DNA of 48,351 nt. It comes from Syntrophobacterales bacterium. Its GTDB lineage: Bacteria > Desulfobacterota > Desulfobaccia > Desulfobaccales > 0-14-0-80-60-11. Shown here piece by piece: positions 23,203-32,192 of this stretch (its first letter is position 1; each line of letters begins with the position of its first letter). Below the pieces are notes generated by a model. The model made no database searches. It was not told the DNA's origin and worked only from the letters and a program-made list of their open reading frames with translations. The position numbers and the translations under genes are program-made. The stretch spans positions 1 to 48,351 of the forward strand of contig JALNYP010000027.1 of NCBI GenBank assembly GCA_023229795.1, in the 5' to 3' direction.

Positions 23203-23943
23203 TTAGCGCGTCCCGCCTGAATATATTTTAATGGCGCTTAAAAGCGCGTCAACTATTCTGTGTTGATAAGCAGAATTACTGAGCTCCAGTTCTTCATATC
23301 GATTTTTGATGATCCCACATTCAAATAATACGGCCGGCATATCAGTGGTTCTCAAGACCACTAGCTTGTTATATTTATAAATACCCCTGATTCTATCTAC
23401 CAGACCCTTATCCGCTCCGGTGAATTTTTCGGCATGATGCAAGGTTGGGCAAAAACCATTCCGCAACATCTCGGAACCGAGGACCACGGCAAAGGATAAG
23501 CTCCTGAGAGGATTGCCGTTTTCCTCGGAGTAATATATGGAGTAGCCGGCGAATTTATCGCAATGGGCCAGAGATTTGCCCTGGCAAAGCCAGTAAGACA
23601 GATCCTTGGGCTCCACGGAATCATGATGGATGGAGATAAACAGGGCCGCGCCCTGGCGATTGGCGATGGCCCCTCTGGCAGAGAGGGGGAGGTCATCTCC
23701 GGTCTCATTAATAATAAATGAACCCTTAAACTGCGGGTCTTGGATGAGTTTCCGGTGCAGTAAAATGGCGATGTTCTTATTAAACAGATATTCAGGCACT
23801 CCTCTGGCGCTGATCGCGCCAGGAGTATTTATGGTGTGACCTATATCGATGGCAACTTTAAAATCCCCGGCCCAGCACTCACTGCTTATCGGCGTCCCTA
23901 AAAACCAAACAGAGAGACAACACATCATCAAGAAATAAACCAT
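23203..23943 (-). CDS. Exported N-acetylmuramoyl-L-alanine amidase (Amidase_3)
   Basis: A 246-residue protein with a signal peptide (MVYFLMMCCLSVWFLGTPIS, probable cleavage near residue 25). The zinc ligands of the Amidase_3 fold are visible: His in VAIDIGHTIN, Glu in PEYLFNKNIA and His in FISIHHDS. The catalytic Glu is in VLFECGIIKNRYEE. It cleaves the amide bond between muramic acid and the peptide stem in the periplasm. The middle loop (SYWLCQGKSLAHCDKFAGY) is longer than in minimal amidases and has two Cys. AAGGAG lies upstream but 12 bases from the ATG. AT-rich, like the adjacent small membrane gene. Confidence 0.88.
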   Translation of the reverse strand: MVYFLMMCCLSVWFLGTPISSECWAGDFKVAIDIGHTINTPGAISARGVPEYLFNKNIAILLHRKLIQDPQFKGSFIINETGDDLPLSARGAIANRQGAALFISIHHDSVEPKDLSYWLCQGKSLAHCDKFAGYSIYYSEENGNPLRSLSFAVVLGSEMLRNGFCPTLHHAEKFTGADKGLVDRIRGIYKYNKLVVLRTTDMPAVLFECGIIKNRYEELELSNSAYQHRIVDALLSAIKIYSGGTR

Positions 23944-24409
23944 TGGCGGTTGGTGCTCCTTCTAGAATTCAATGCAGTTCGCCGTTATCCCCTGGTTCCA
24001 GCTTTTAAACTTAACAGGTCTCCGGCAAAATTCAACTCGTTCCCAAGTTGAGACCTCCGGGGAAACCCTTTTTGCTATCCTGGCGCAGTGGAGAATCTCG
24101 TATTTGCGTGTAGTTATGAGATTCTTCGGTCGCTTCGCTCCCTCAGAATGACAGATGAGGGGACTTTCGCAAAGGCCTCAAGTTGTAAGCTCATTTTACA
24201 CCTTCCATAAAAAAGGAATTTCCTGGCGAATGCCTAAAGAAGCTATCCCTGCGCTATTCTTGGCACCGACTGGGTGCAATTGATTATCAGAAAAGGAGCG
24301 TGAGCGATTCAGATATCCTCGGTCTGCCATCATAGTCATGGATGTTCAAGGTCCGGTGATTGCAAAAATTCGGGGCCAAGGTCATAATCTGGCCAGGAGA
24401 TGATGACCC
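23944..24409. other. Intergenic region with dispersed repeats
   Basis: No gene visible over 466 bp. A half-copy of the CTCGTTCCCAAG REP unit lies at 24036-24050, and an inverted copy of the CATTCTGAG repeat at about 24119-24182. The leader of the YcaO gene ends with AGGAGATGATGACCC before its ATG. Confidence 0.5.
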
Positions 24410-26128
24410 ATGCTCGAACCCCTGCGCCTCAGCGACGTCTTCAAAGGCTACACCTACGACCAGGACAAGCTTCTGACCCCGGAGGAGACCATCCGCCGGG
24501 TCAGGGAGCGCCTGAGCCACCTCGACCTCAAGCTCCTCCAGGAGACCATGCGCATCGATTCGGGCCGCCTGGATATCCCCGTCTATCTCAGTCTCCTGGA
24601 CGTGGACGCCCGCCGGGTGGTTCCCACTCACAAGCAGATGGGCAAAGGCGCCACCCCGGTCCAGGCCGAAGCATCCGCGCTCATGGAACTGGTGGAGCGC
24701 TTCAGCTTCTTTGACTATATCGAAGAGGGGCCGCTGGTCTTGGCCACTCCCCGGGATTTAAAGGGAGAGGCCCTGCCTTTCTCTTATCTGGCCCGCTCCC
24801 TGTTCGACGCCAGCCCCGAGGTTGCGGCCGCGGCCCGGCTCTATGAGGACTGGCCCCTGTATTTCGTGCCGGCCACCAACCTTACCAAAGGGCGGGCGGT
24901 CTATCTGCCCATCCATTGGTTCTACCTGATCGAAGAATATAACGGCCCCGCGGCGGGCAACTGCCTGGAGGAGGCCATCCTCCAGGGGCTGTGCGAAGTG
25001 GTGGAGCGCCACGTGGGTTCGGTGATCAGCCACGACCGCCTCCCCACCCCGGTCATCGACCCCGACTCGGTCACGGACCCCGTGGCCCGGGACCTGTTGG
25101 AAAAGTTCCACCGCAACGGCATCATCGTGCACCTAAGGGATTTTTCCCTGGATACCGGCATCCCTACAGTGGCGGCCCTGGCCTACGACCCGTCCACGTT
25201 CCCGGAAAACAGCGAAATCGTCTTTGCCGCGGGCACCACCACCGATCCCGCCAAGTCCCTGATCCGGGCCTTGACCGAAGTGGCCCAACTGGCGGGGGAC
25301 TTCAATCGCCGCACCAGTTACCGGCCCACCCTGCCCAAATATGAGACCCTGGAGGAGGCGGCTTACCTCATGGCCCCCGGACCCGTGGTGCCCCTGGACA
25401 GCCTCCCCGGCCTGGCCCGGCCCAACCTGAAAGAAGAGATCAACGGTTGCCTGGCGGCCCTGGCCCGCCTGGAACTCGAGGTCTTCGTGGTCAACACCAC
25501 CCACCCCCGCCTTGACCTCCCCACGGTGTACGTGCTGGTGCCCGGCACCCATTTTCTCGAACGCACCCGGGATGCCAACGTCATCTTTCACCTGGCCAAG
25601 GTGGCGGCGCTTTACGCCCCCCCGCATGAGGCCCTGGAGGCCCTGGCGCGCCTCGATGCCGCCTGCCCCGACCGCTTCGAGGTCCATTTCTTCACGGGCC
25701 TGGCCCTGGAAAACCAGGACCGCGCCGCCGAGGCCCTGGAGCACTTCCGCCGGGCCCTGGCCGGGAACCCGCCGGCTCTTGAAATCCCCAGCATTTACGT
25801 GCACCTGGGCGCCTGTTATAAGGACCTGGAGAATTATAGCGCGGCCGCTGAGGCCTTTACCAAGGCCCTGACCCTGTCCCCGAACCTGAAAGAGGCCCAC
25901 CATTTACTGGGATTTTGCTGCTTCAAGCTGGAGGATTATCAGCAGGCGGTGGAGTGCTTCGAGAAGGTCATCGAACTGGACCCGGGCTCGGCCATCGACT
26001 ATGCCAACCTGGGGATCAACCTGCACCGCCTGGGCCACCGCCAGGAAGCCGCGTATGTTCTCAAACAGGCCCTGGAACTGGACCCCACCCTGGACTTCGC
26101 GGCCCGGGCTTTGGAGAATTTAGGATAA
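24410..26128 (+). CDS. YcaO-domain protein with C-terminal TPR repeats
   Basis: A 572-residue protein. Residues 50-400 form a YcaO ATP-dependent cyclodehydratase/thioamidation-type domain: KQMGKGATPVQAEASALMEL and VERFSFF, then AAGNCLEEAILQGLCEVVER and TTTDPAKSLIRALTEVAQLA, the Glu-rich ATP/Mg-binding helices. Residues 410-572 are four TPR-like repeats (LGACYKDLENYSAAAEAFTK, LGFCCFKLEDYQQAVECFEK, LGINLHRLGHRQEAAYVLKQ). YcaO enzymes phosphorylate peptide backbone amides; the TPR part may bind the substrate protein. No TfuA, precursor peptide or sulfur carrier lies alongside, so the substrate is unknown. AGGAG lies upstream of the ATG. Confidence 0.9.
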   Translation: MLEPLRLSDVFKGYTYDQDKLLTPEETIRRVRERLSHLDLKLLQETMRIDSGRLDIPVYLSLLDVDARRVVPTHKQMGKGATPVQAEASALMELVERFSFFDYIEEGPLVLATPRDLKGEALPFSYLARSLFDASPEVAAAARLYEDWPLYFVPATNLTKGRAVYLPIHWFYLIEEYNGPAAGNCLEEAILQGLCEVVERHVGSVISHDRLPTPVIDPDSVTDPVARDLLEKFHRNGIIVHLRDFSLDTGIPTVAALAYDPSTFPENSEIVFAAGTTTDPAKSLIRALTEVAQLAGDFNRRTSYRPTLPKYETLEEAAYLMAPGPVVPLDSLPGLARPNLKEEINGCLAALARLELEVFVVNTTHPRLDLPTVYVLVPGTHFLERTRDANVIFHLAKVAALYAPPHEALEALARLDAACPDRFEVHFFTGLALENQDRAAEALEHFRRALAGNPPALEIPSIYVHLGACYKDLENYSAAAEAFTKALTLSPNLKEAHHLLGFCCFKLEDYQQAVECFEKVIELDPGSAIDYANLGINLHRLGHRQEAAYVLKQALELDPTLDFAARALENLG

Positions 26129-26159
26129 TTTTTCTTGGGGACTGGGGCTGGACACTGAC

Positions 26160-27374
26160 TCAGGGGTTGGGGGCGACTTTCCGGAGGGCAGCGGCCTGAT
26201 GCCTTTCCCTAGTTAATCTGCGCATAGTCAGGATGAACAGCGGGGCGAGATAAAGCGGGCCGGTGGGCCAGTCCAGCCCCACTGACAAGGTAAAAGTTAT
26301 CAGGGGCAAAAACCAACTCCAGAATAACAGGATTTGCTCGGAGGGCAGCCAACCATGGCGGTGTCCTTCCCACCATATCCAGGCCAGAGGAATGGCCAGG
26401 AGGGGCAGGTCATAATTCCAGATATGGGGGGAAAATAAGAGAATCCCCATAATCAGACCTGAAGCTCGGATGGCCGGAGAGGCAGGACCCCGCCACAGCC
26501 AGACAATCAAGATGAGCGCGGCCAGCATCGATAGGGCCTGGCAGACCCAAGCCGCTTGAACCCCAAAACCCGCCAGGCGCACCGCGGCAAAAACCGTGGG
26601 CATCTTAGAAAACCAGAGGGTTTGGGTGTAAAGTCTGTCCATGGTATGGGGCATGCTTTGCAGGAACAACACCCACAGATCAGCGGGAAACGCCCACAGG
26701 CTGGCCAGGGCCAGGGCCAGGCCCGACATCGCGGCTCCCGCCAGGGCTCGCCACCGCCGTCCCGCCAGCAATGCCACGGGGATCAGAGCCGCGAGTTGGG
26801 GCTTATAACTGAGCAGGCCCAAGAGCGCTCCGCCCCAGAGGGGAGAGCGCTCCAGGAGGAGCAGCCCGCCTCCCAACAGGGCCGCGGACAGGAAACCGTT
26901 CTGACCTAAGAAAAAATTCTCAAAAGTGCCGAAAAACGAGAGGCCCCATAACAGCGTGAGCGGGTGGGGGGCGATGCAGTAGAGCACCAGCAGATAAAGG
27001 CCCATGGTAATCGCCAACCAGGCGGCCAGGGCCAGAAAGTAGGGGAGCAGGGCCAGGGGCAAGTCGATCAGCAGTGCGGTGGGGGGGTAGGGCCAGGGGT
27101 GTCCCCCCAGACCCAGGAGAGCCTGTTCAGCATTTTTAAAGCGGGCATTATCATAGATAGTGGCAGGCTCCCCGGTTAACGCCAGATAAGATGCAGTCCA
27201 ATGGAGGGGGAAATCCTTGGCCACCGGGGCGCTCAAGCGCGGTGCGGTGAGGGCTTGGCTGCGGATGATCGGCGCCCATTCGTGCCACAGGTAAACGGTA
27301 TACATTCTCAGGCAGACCACGGCGATCAATATACTCCCGGCCAGAATAAGACGCTCCCAGGTAAACCACTTCAT
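26160..27374 (-). CDS. GT87-like polytopic membrane glycosyltransferase
   Basis: A 404-residue protein with about ten hydrophobic helices. Features of the DUF2029/GT87 polyprenyl-phosphate-sugar mannosyltransferase family are the first loop DFPLHWTASYLALTGEPATI, FKNAEQALLG, PYPPTALLI and GLLSYKPQLAAL. Such enzymes add sugars to lipid-linked glycans at the outer membrane face. The start MKWFTWERLILAG at 27374 is preferred over 27530 because the extra 52 residues are Arg/Pro-rich and not family-like. The Shine-Dalgarno (GGTGG) is weak. It converges with the YcaO gene, 31 bases apart. Specificity is unknown. Confidence 0.75.
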   Translation of the reverse strand: MKWFTWERLILAGSILIAVVCLRMYTVYLWHEWAPIIRSQALTAPRLSAPVAKDFPLHWTASYLALTGEPATIYDNARFKNAEQALLGLGGHPWPYPPTALLIDLPLALLPYFLALAAWLAITMGLYLLVLYCIAPHPLTLLWGLSFFGTFENFFLGQNGFLSAALLGGGLLLLERSPLWGGALLGLLSYKPQLAALIPVALLAGRRWRALAGAAMSGLALALASLWAFPADLWVLFLQSMPHTMDRLYTQTLWFSKMPTVFAAVRLAGFGVQAAWVCQALSMLAALILIVWLWRGPASPAIRASGLIMGILLFSPHIWNYDLPLLAIPLAWIWWEGHRHGWLPSEQILLFWSWFLPLITFTLSVGLDWPTGPLYLAPLFILTMRRLTRERHQAAALRKVAPNP

Positions 27375-27603
27375 TGTGCCATTCCACCATAATGAGGAGA
27401 TTCGTCGACTTAGCCCTTTTACCTTATTAGGTGCGGCCCTTTCAAGGAATATCCCACGCCCGCGGGTTTTGGCAAGGTCGGGGAAATCAGGAGATGGGGC
27501 TCTCACCGCCGACCGTCCGGCCTGCCCCACCAGTATTTTTCATTGACGTCTCAGAAAAAATGAGTAAATTAATATCTTGTTAGCCTCATATCGCAGAGGC
27601 TAA

Positions 27604-27721
27604 CCGCTGAGTTCTCCGATACCCCATCGGAGAAGCGGGGGACCCGATTTTTCGGGGCGAATCCGCGTATGCGGTAGGGCAAGACACCTCCTGCCCGAGC
27701 CCGACAGCTAACCCCGTAAGC
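27604..27721 (+). promoter_or_regulatory. Cyclic di-AMP (ydaO/yuaA) riboswitch
   Basis: The conserved ydaO core is present in order: CCGCTGAG (27604-27611), GGGGGACCCG (27637-27646), TTTTTCGGGGCGAATCC (27648-27664), GCGGTAGGGCAAGACACC (27671-27688), then GAGCCCGACAGCTAACCCC (27697-27715) and CGTAAGC (27715-27721). A stem GTTAGCCTC/GAGGCTAAC just upstream (about 27579-27604) may be an extra pairing. In known cases c-di-AMP turns off potassium-uptake and osmolyte genes. The downstream genes here are two KimA-like transporters. Confidence 0.93.
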
Positions 27722-27752
27722 AGGAGGAGGAAATGGCGGACATTCGTGTCGA

Positions 27753-27775
27753 GGCGCCCCTGGCGCCAGTTTTTT
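27753..27775 (+). terminator. Expression-platform terminator of the c-di-AMP riboswitch
   Basis: GGCGCC (27753-27758) and GGCGCC (27762-27767) form a stem followed by AG and TTTTTT (27770-27775). It lies 32 bases after the riboswitch core and about 260 bases before the transporter start, consistent with transcriptional attenuation. Confidence 0.8.
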
Positions 27776-28034
27776 GTTACCTCCAGGACGTTCCCCAGGC
27801 CAGACCCCGCCAGATCGGCGCTTTATCCGGCTGCCAAGGCTACAGCCCCGGAGCCGTGCCAGCGCCGCCCCCTATACCGGGTTCCCATTCTCCTTGACTT
27901 TCGCAGTTTAGTCTCCAGCCATGAGAACGCCTGGGCGGAGCCTCGCTCTGCCGGGCTTGGTTTTGAGTCCCCGGCGTACCTGAGGCCCGGTGCATCTAAG
28001 ATGTGACCCGCAGCACCTGATGGGATTGATCTCC

Positions 28035-29897
28035 ATGAAATCTGTCATCCTGATAATACTCAACCTGGCTATGGTGGCCTTTTTTATCTACCTGTACCGG
28101 AACCGGGAACTGCTCTCCTATCATCATAAAGGACGTTGGTGGCTCACCTGGCTGGCCATCGGGGTCATCACCCTGATGGACGAGTTCACCTCGATCTTTT
28201 ACGTGCCCGCCGAGGCCTACCGCTTCATCGGCCTCGGGGCCATCGTCTTTATTGCCATCACCAGTGTGCTGATCAGATTTTTTAGCACCCGGCTGACGGA
28301 GATCGCCGAAATCCTGGAACAGCACGGCCTCATCGGCGGCGGGGTCTATTCTTTTTCCTACCTGGTCCTGGGACCCATGGTGTCCTTTGTAGCCGTGGCC
28401 TCCATCATGGTGGACTATATCCTCACCGCCTGCATCTCCGCAGTCAGTGCGGTGGCCAACGCCACCTCCTTTTTCAGCTTATCGGAGCCCATGAAGCTCG
28501 TCCTGGTGCTGAGCGTTATTTGGGGGGTGGCCGGTTTGAACATCCTGGGCATTCGGGAAAATGCCCGGTTCACCTTCATGATCTTCATCGGCGCCGCCAT
28601 CATCATGATGAACCTGGTCGTCTCGGGGATTCTTAATCTGGATCAGGGCTCGTTGGGGCAGCTACAGCAATCGGCCAAGATTGCCGCGGAGCAAGTGCAG
28701 ACCGGCACCTGGAGCGGGGATTACTCCCGGTTCATCTCCCATATCGCGTTCTGTATCCTGGCTTATTCCGGGGTGGAATCAGTGCTCCAGACCGCGGGGC
28801 TGGTGCGCAGTTGGCAGGAGATCCGCAAGGCGTATCTCTTCCTGGGCCTGACCGTCGGCATCGTTACCCCGCTAGTGGCGGCCCTGGCCTTGTCCGCGCC
28901 CATCGATTTTAAACAGCACGAAGGCGACTTGATCACCCATTACGCTTCCCTGCTCAACGGCGTCGGCTTCGGCATCCTGGTAGCGGCCCTCGCCAGCGTC
29001 ACCTTGAGCATGGCTATCAACACCGCGTTTGTGGCCTCCAGCGAATTGATGGAACGGGTGGCTCACCGTTACGGGTTCTTCTGGCTGATCGCCACCAACC
29101 GCCGGCAGTCCCTCTATCGCATCCACCTGTTAAGCGCCGCCTTTTTCTCCGGCATCATCTTTCTTACCGCCGGCAGCCAGTCTCTGCTGGCGGATATGTA
29201 CGCCCTGGGGATTCTCGCCAGCTTTTGCATCAACGTGGGGGCTCTCATCCTCTACCGCTATTTCACGGGTACCAAGGACGTCAAATATTTCACCAACCGC
29301 GCCGGGACCCTGGTTTTATGGGTAATCCTATTAAGCTGCTTTTTATTTCTGGCTTATGACAAGCATTATGCCACCTTGCTCTGGGGCACGGTTACGGTCC
29401 TGATGCTGGCGGCGGGGTTCCTGGTATCCAGAAGCCGGGGGCCGGAAAAGAAGCAGATCGCCCAGGCGGATTCCGAGATGGACATGATCCTGCGCCTGGC
29501 CGAGTCGGACGCGCCCGAGATCCATTTATATTTCCGGCGTTCCGAGGAGTCGGACCACAGCGCGATCAAAGATAATGAAGCTTACATCACCTTCTTTTCA
29601 CCCCGGGCCGGGATTCCTCTCCGCACCGCGGACAATCACTACCGCTTCCCCCTGACCAAGATCAGCCTCTACCACCGCATCCTGAGCCTCTTGAAAGTGG
29701 TGGAATATGAACTACCGCACCGCCAGGTGGTAGTCCACTTCGGCTGGCCGCTGTCCTCCTGGTGGGACCGGATGGCCGTGGGGGTCATGGTCTTCAACCT
29801 GATGCGCCTGCCTCGGATGTTCCCCCAATTCGAGTTTGACATCCGCTATTTCCGCCGGGCCCCGGCGCAGGCCCAACCCGCCGCGGCAAGACTCTGA
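28035..29897 (+). CDS. APC-superfamily transporter, KimA-like (candidate K+ importer), copy 1
   Basis: A 620-residue membrane protein with about twelve helices (residues 1-470) and a cytoplasmic C-terminal domain of about 140 residues. APC/KimA-like segments include GGGVYSFSYLVLG, VDYILTACISAVSAVANATS, LAYSGVESVLQTAGLV and INTAFVASSELMERVAHR. KimA is a proton-coupled potassium importer controlled by c-di-AMP, and the c-di-AMP riboswitch upstream makes that role the best guess; amino-acid transport is the alternative. The start at 28035 is chosen because the paralogue at 30059 aligns from there. A closely similar paralogue follows 161 bases downstream, implying tandem duplication. Confidence 0.82.
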   Translation: MKSVILIILNLAMVAFFIYLYRNRELLSYHHKGRWWLTWLAIGVITLMDEFTSIFYVPAEAYRFIGLGAIVFIAITSVLIRFFSTRLTEIAEILEQHGLIGGGVYSFSYLVLGPMVSFVAVASIMVDYILTACISAVSAVANATSFFSLSEPMKLVLVLSVIWGVAGLNILGIRENARFTFMIFIGAAIIMMNLVVSGILNLDQGSLGQLQQSAKIAAEQVQTGTWSGDYSRFISHIAFCILAYSGVESVLQTAGLVRSWQEIRKAYLFLGLTVGIVTPLVAALALSAPIDFKQHEGDLITHYASLLNGVGFGILVAALASVTLSMAINTAFVASSELMERVAHRYGFFWLIATNRRQSLYRIHLLSAAFFSGIIFLTAGSQSLLADMYALGILASFCINVGALILYRYFTGTKDVKYFTNRAGTLVLWVILLSCFLFLAYDKHYATLLWGTVTVLMLAAGFLVSRSRGPEKKQIAQADSEMDMILRLAESDAPEIHLYFRRSEESDHSAIKDNEAYITFFSPRAGIPLRTADNHYRFPLTKISLYHRILSLLKVVEYELPHRQVVVHFGWPLSSWWDRMAVGVMVFNLMRLPRMFPQFEFDIRYFRRAPAQAQPAAARL

Positions 29898-30058
29898 TCG
29901 GTCAGCGCGTCAGGGGAGGCGTAATGTACTTGCGGAAGAAATTATTATGACCCTTTATCTTAAGAATGATAAAATCCGCTCCGCGGTAGGCGAAAAGGCC
30001 GCCGCGCTTTCCCGCTTCCTGGGGGCTCCGCGGATTCCCGATTGACGAGGCCACGCTC
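29898..30058 (+). other. Possible translated leader between the two transporters
   Basis: A strong GGGGAGG (29913-29919) precedes an 8-codon ORF (29924-29950, MYLRKKLL). Its stop overlaps (ATGA) a 32-codon ORF (29947-30045), which ends 13 bases before the TTG start of the second transporter. This could couple translation or be debris of a decayed start. Confidence 0.35.
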
Positions 30059-31933
30059 TTGTACCTGAAGCCCATCCTCCTGATCGTCATCAACCTGGCT
30101 CTGGTCGGGGTCTTCGTCGTGCTGCTGCGCAAACCGGGGCGGCTCTCCTACTATCAGAACGGGCGCTGGTGGCTCACCTGGCTGTCGGTGGCGGTCATCA
30201 CCCTGATGGACGAGCTCACCTCGGTGTTTTACGCCCCCGCCGAGGCCTACCGCTTCATCGGCTTGAGCGCCATCGTCTTCATCGCCTTCACCGCAGTGTT
30301 CGTCCACTACATGACCACCCGGCTGGTGGAGATCGCCGAAATCCTGGAGCACCACAATCTGATCGGCGGCGGGGTCTATTCCTTTTCCTACCTGGTGTTG
30401 GGTCCCCTGGTCTCTTTCGTGGCGGTGGCTTCCATCATGGTGGATTACATCCTCACCGCCTGCATCTCGGCCGTGAGCGCGGTCTTAAACGCCACCTCCT
30501 TCTTCCACCTGCCCCATCACGTCATCATAACCCTGGTGCTGATCACCATCTGGGCCATCGCCGGTCTTAATATCCTGGGCATCAAAGAGAACGCCCGGGT
30601 CACCTTCACCATCTTTATCGCCGCGGCCTTGATTTTCGCCACCCTCATTATTTCCGGCATCCTGGCCCTGGACAGCTTTTCCATCGGAAGGCTTAAAGAA
30701 GCCGCCAGCAAAACCGCTTCGGATCTGCACCCCGGCTCGTTCTTCGAGACCTACCACATCTTTATCGCCCATATCGCCTTCTGTATCCTGGCCTATTCGG
30801 GGGTGGAGTCCGTGCTCCAGACCGCCGGCCTGGTGCGCAGTTGGAAGGAGATCAAAAAGGCCTATATCTTCCTGGCCTGCACCGTGGGGCTGGTGACTCC
30901 CCTGATCGCCGCCCTGGCCTTGTCCGCCAACATTGATTTTCATCTGCATGAAGGCGACCTCATCACCCATTACGCCACCATCTTGAACGGCCTGCCCTTC
31001 GGGGTCATGGTGGCGATTCTGGCCAGCTTCACCCTGATCATGGCGGTGAACACCGCGTTCGTGGCCTCCAGCGAACTTATCGAACGGGTGGCCCACCGCT
31101 ACGGCTTTCACTGGATCATCGTCACCAACCGGCGCCAGTCCCTCTATCGCATCCACCTGGCCAACGCCGCCTTCTTCTCCATCATCATCGTGATCACGTC
31201 GGGCCGGCAGGAAACCCTGGCGGATATGTACGCCCTGGGCCTCCTGGCCAGCTTCTGCATCAACATGGGCGCCCTCATCATCTACCGCTACTACATGGGC
31301 ACCAAGGAACTCATCCACTTTCACACCTCCCGCCTGGTCACCCTGATCATGTGGATCATCTTCGTGAGTTGCTTCATCTTTCTGGCCATTATGAAGCCCC
31401 ACGGCACCCTGCTTTGGGGCGTGGTTACCGGGCTGGTGCTGGTGGCCGGATTCCTGGTGGCCCAGAAACGGGCCCCGGAGATCAAGGAGATCGGCAAAGG
31501 CGACAACGAAATGGAGTTGATCCTCTACCTGGCTGAATCCTCGGCCCCGGACATTCACCTGGTGTTCAAGCGTTCCCAGGAGACCGGCGAGGAGCCCCCG
31601 GAGGATAACGTCGCCTACATCACCTTCTATTCCCCCCGGGCCGGCATCCCCACCAAACTGGCTCCCAACCACTTCCGCCTGCCGCTGCTCCAGTTGAGCC
31701 TCTACCACCGCCTGGTGGCCCTGCTCCGGGTGGTGGAGTACGAGTTCGGCGACCGCCAGGTTAACGTTCACCTGGGCTGGCCGCTGTCCTCCTGGCTGGA
31801 CCGCCTGTCCATCGGCGTCATGATTTTCAACATGATGCGCCTGCCCCGCCTCTTCCCCCATTTCCGCTTCATCATGAGCTACACCGAACCCACCGGCGCG
31901 GCCACCAGGGTCCAGGCTGCCGCGGTGAAGTAG
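30059..31933 (+). CDS. APC-superfamily transporter, KimA-like, copy 2
   Basis: A 624-residue paralogue of the preceding gene, with near-identical blocks such as GRWWLTWL, EAYRFIGL, SIMVDYILTACISAVSAV, AYSGVESVLQTAGLVRSW and NTAFVASSELIERVAHRYGF. It has about twelve helices and a cytoplasmic tail ending in a domain with FYSPRAGIP and WPLSSWLDRLSIGVMIFNMMRL, shared with copy 1. It begins at TTG (30059) with GACGAGG upstream. No second riboswitch or terminator lies between the copies, so both are probably under the same c-di-AMP control. The products may work as a heterodimer or differ in affinity. Confidence 0.82.
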   Translation: MYLKPILLIVINLALVGVFVVLLRKPGRLSYYQNGRWWLTWLSVAVITLMDELTSVFYAPAEAYRFIGLSAIVFIAFTAVFVHYMTTRLVEIAEILEHHNLIGGGVYSFSYLVLGPLVSFVAVASIMVDYILTACISAVSAVLNATSFFHLPHHVIITLVLITIWAIAGLNILGIKENARVTFTIFIAAALIFATLIISGILALDSFSIGRLKEAASKTASDLHPGSFFETYHIFIAHIAFCILAYSGVESVLQTAGLVRSWKEIKKAYIFLACTVGLVTPLIAALALSANIDFHLHEGDLITHYATILNGLPFGVMVAILASFTLIMAVNTAFVASSELIERVAHRYGFHWIIVTNRRQSLYRIHLANAAFFSIIIVITSGRQETLADMYALGLLASFCINMGALIIYRYYMGTKELIHFHTSRLVTLIMWIIFVSCFIFLAIMKPHGTLLWGVVTGLVLVAGFLVAQKRAPEIKEIGKGDNEMELILYLAESSAPDIHLVFKRSQETGEEPPEDNVAYITFYSPRAGIPTKLAPNHFRLPLLQLSLYHRLVALLRVVEYEFGDRQVNVHLGWPLSSWLDRLSIGVMIFNMMRLPRLFPHFRFIMSYTEPTGAATRVQAAAVK

Positions 31934-32005
31934 GCGGAGGGCGGGAACCAAAAACCCCGACTTGCCTAGATTTTTGTTGATGTATATACGATCTGCATAT
32001 ACATT

Positions 32006-32189
32006 TATAGCGAATGCCAAAAGTTTTTTCCGTTAGGGCACATGCTCAAAAAACCAAAATCCCCCCTACCCCCCCCTTTGTCAAAGGGGGGAACTACGAG
32101 GAATTGCTCTAAAAGTCCCCCTTTGAAAAAGGGGGATTTAGGGGGATTTAAAAATCAGCAAGTGGAATGAATTTATGGCAAACGCTATA
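32006..32189 (+). mobile_element. MITE, family 1, copy B (184 bp)
   Basis: An inverted, nearly identical copy of 15351-15534, with the same length. It begins TATAGCGAATGCCA and ends TGGCAAACGCTATA, so the terminal repeats match except for two central bases. The interior has palindromic G/C runs (CCCCCTTTGTCAAAGGGGG-like). It ends 3 bases before the brnT ATG at 32193, and its last 15 bases include an in-frame ATG (32175) preceded by GTGGA. Confidence 0.88.
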
Positions 32190-32192
32190 ACC

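Noticed and set aside
30485..32020. 511-codon minus-strand ORF opposite the second transporter
   Set aside because: Gln/Gly/Asp/His-rich translation is the antisense of a membrane-protein gene.
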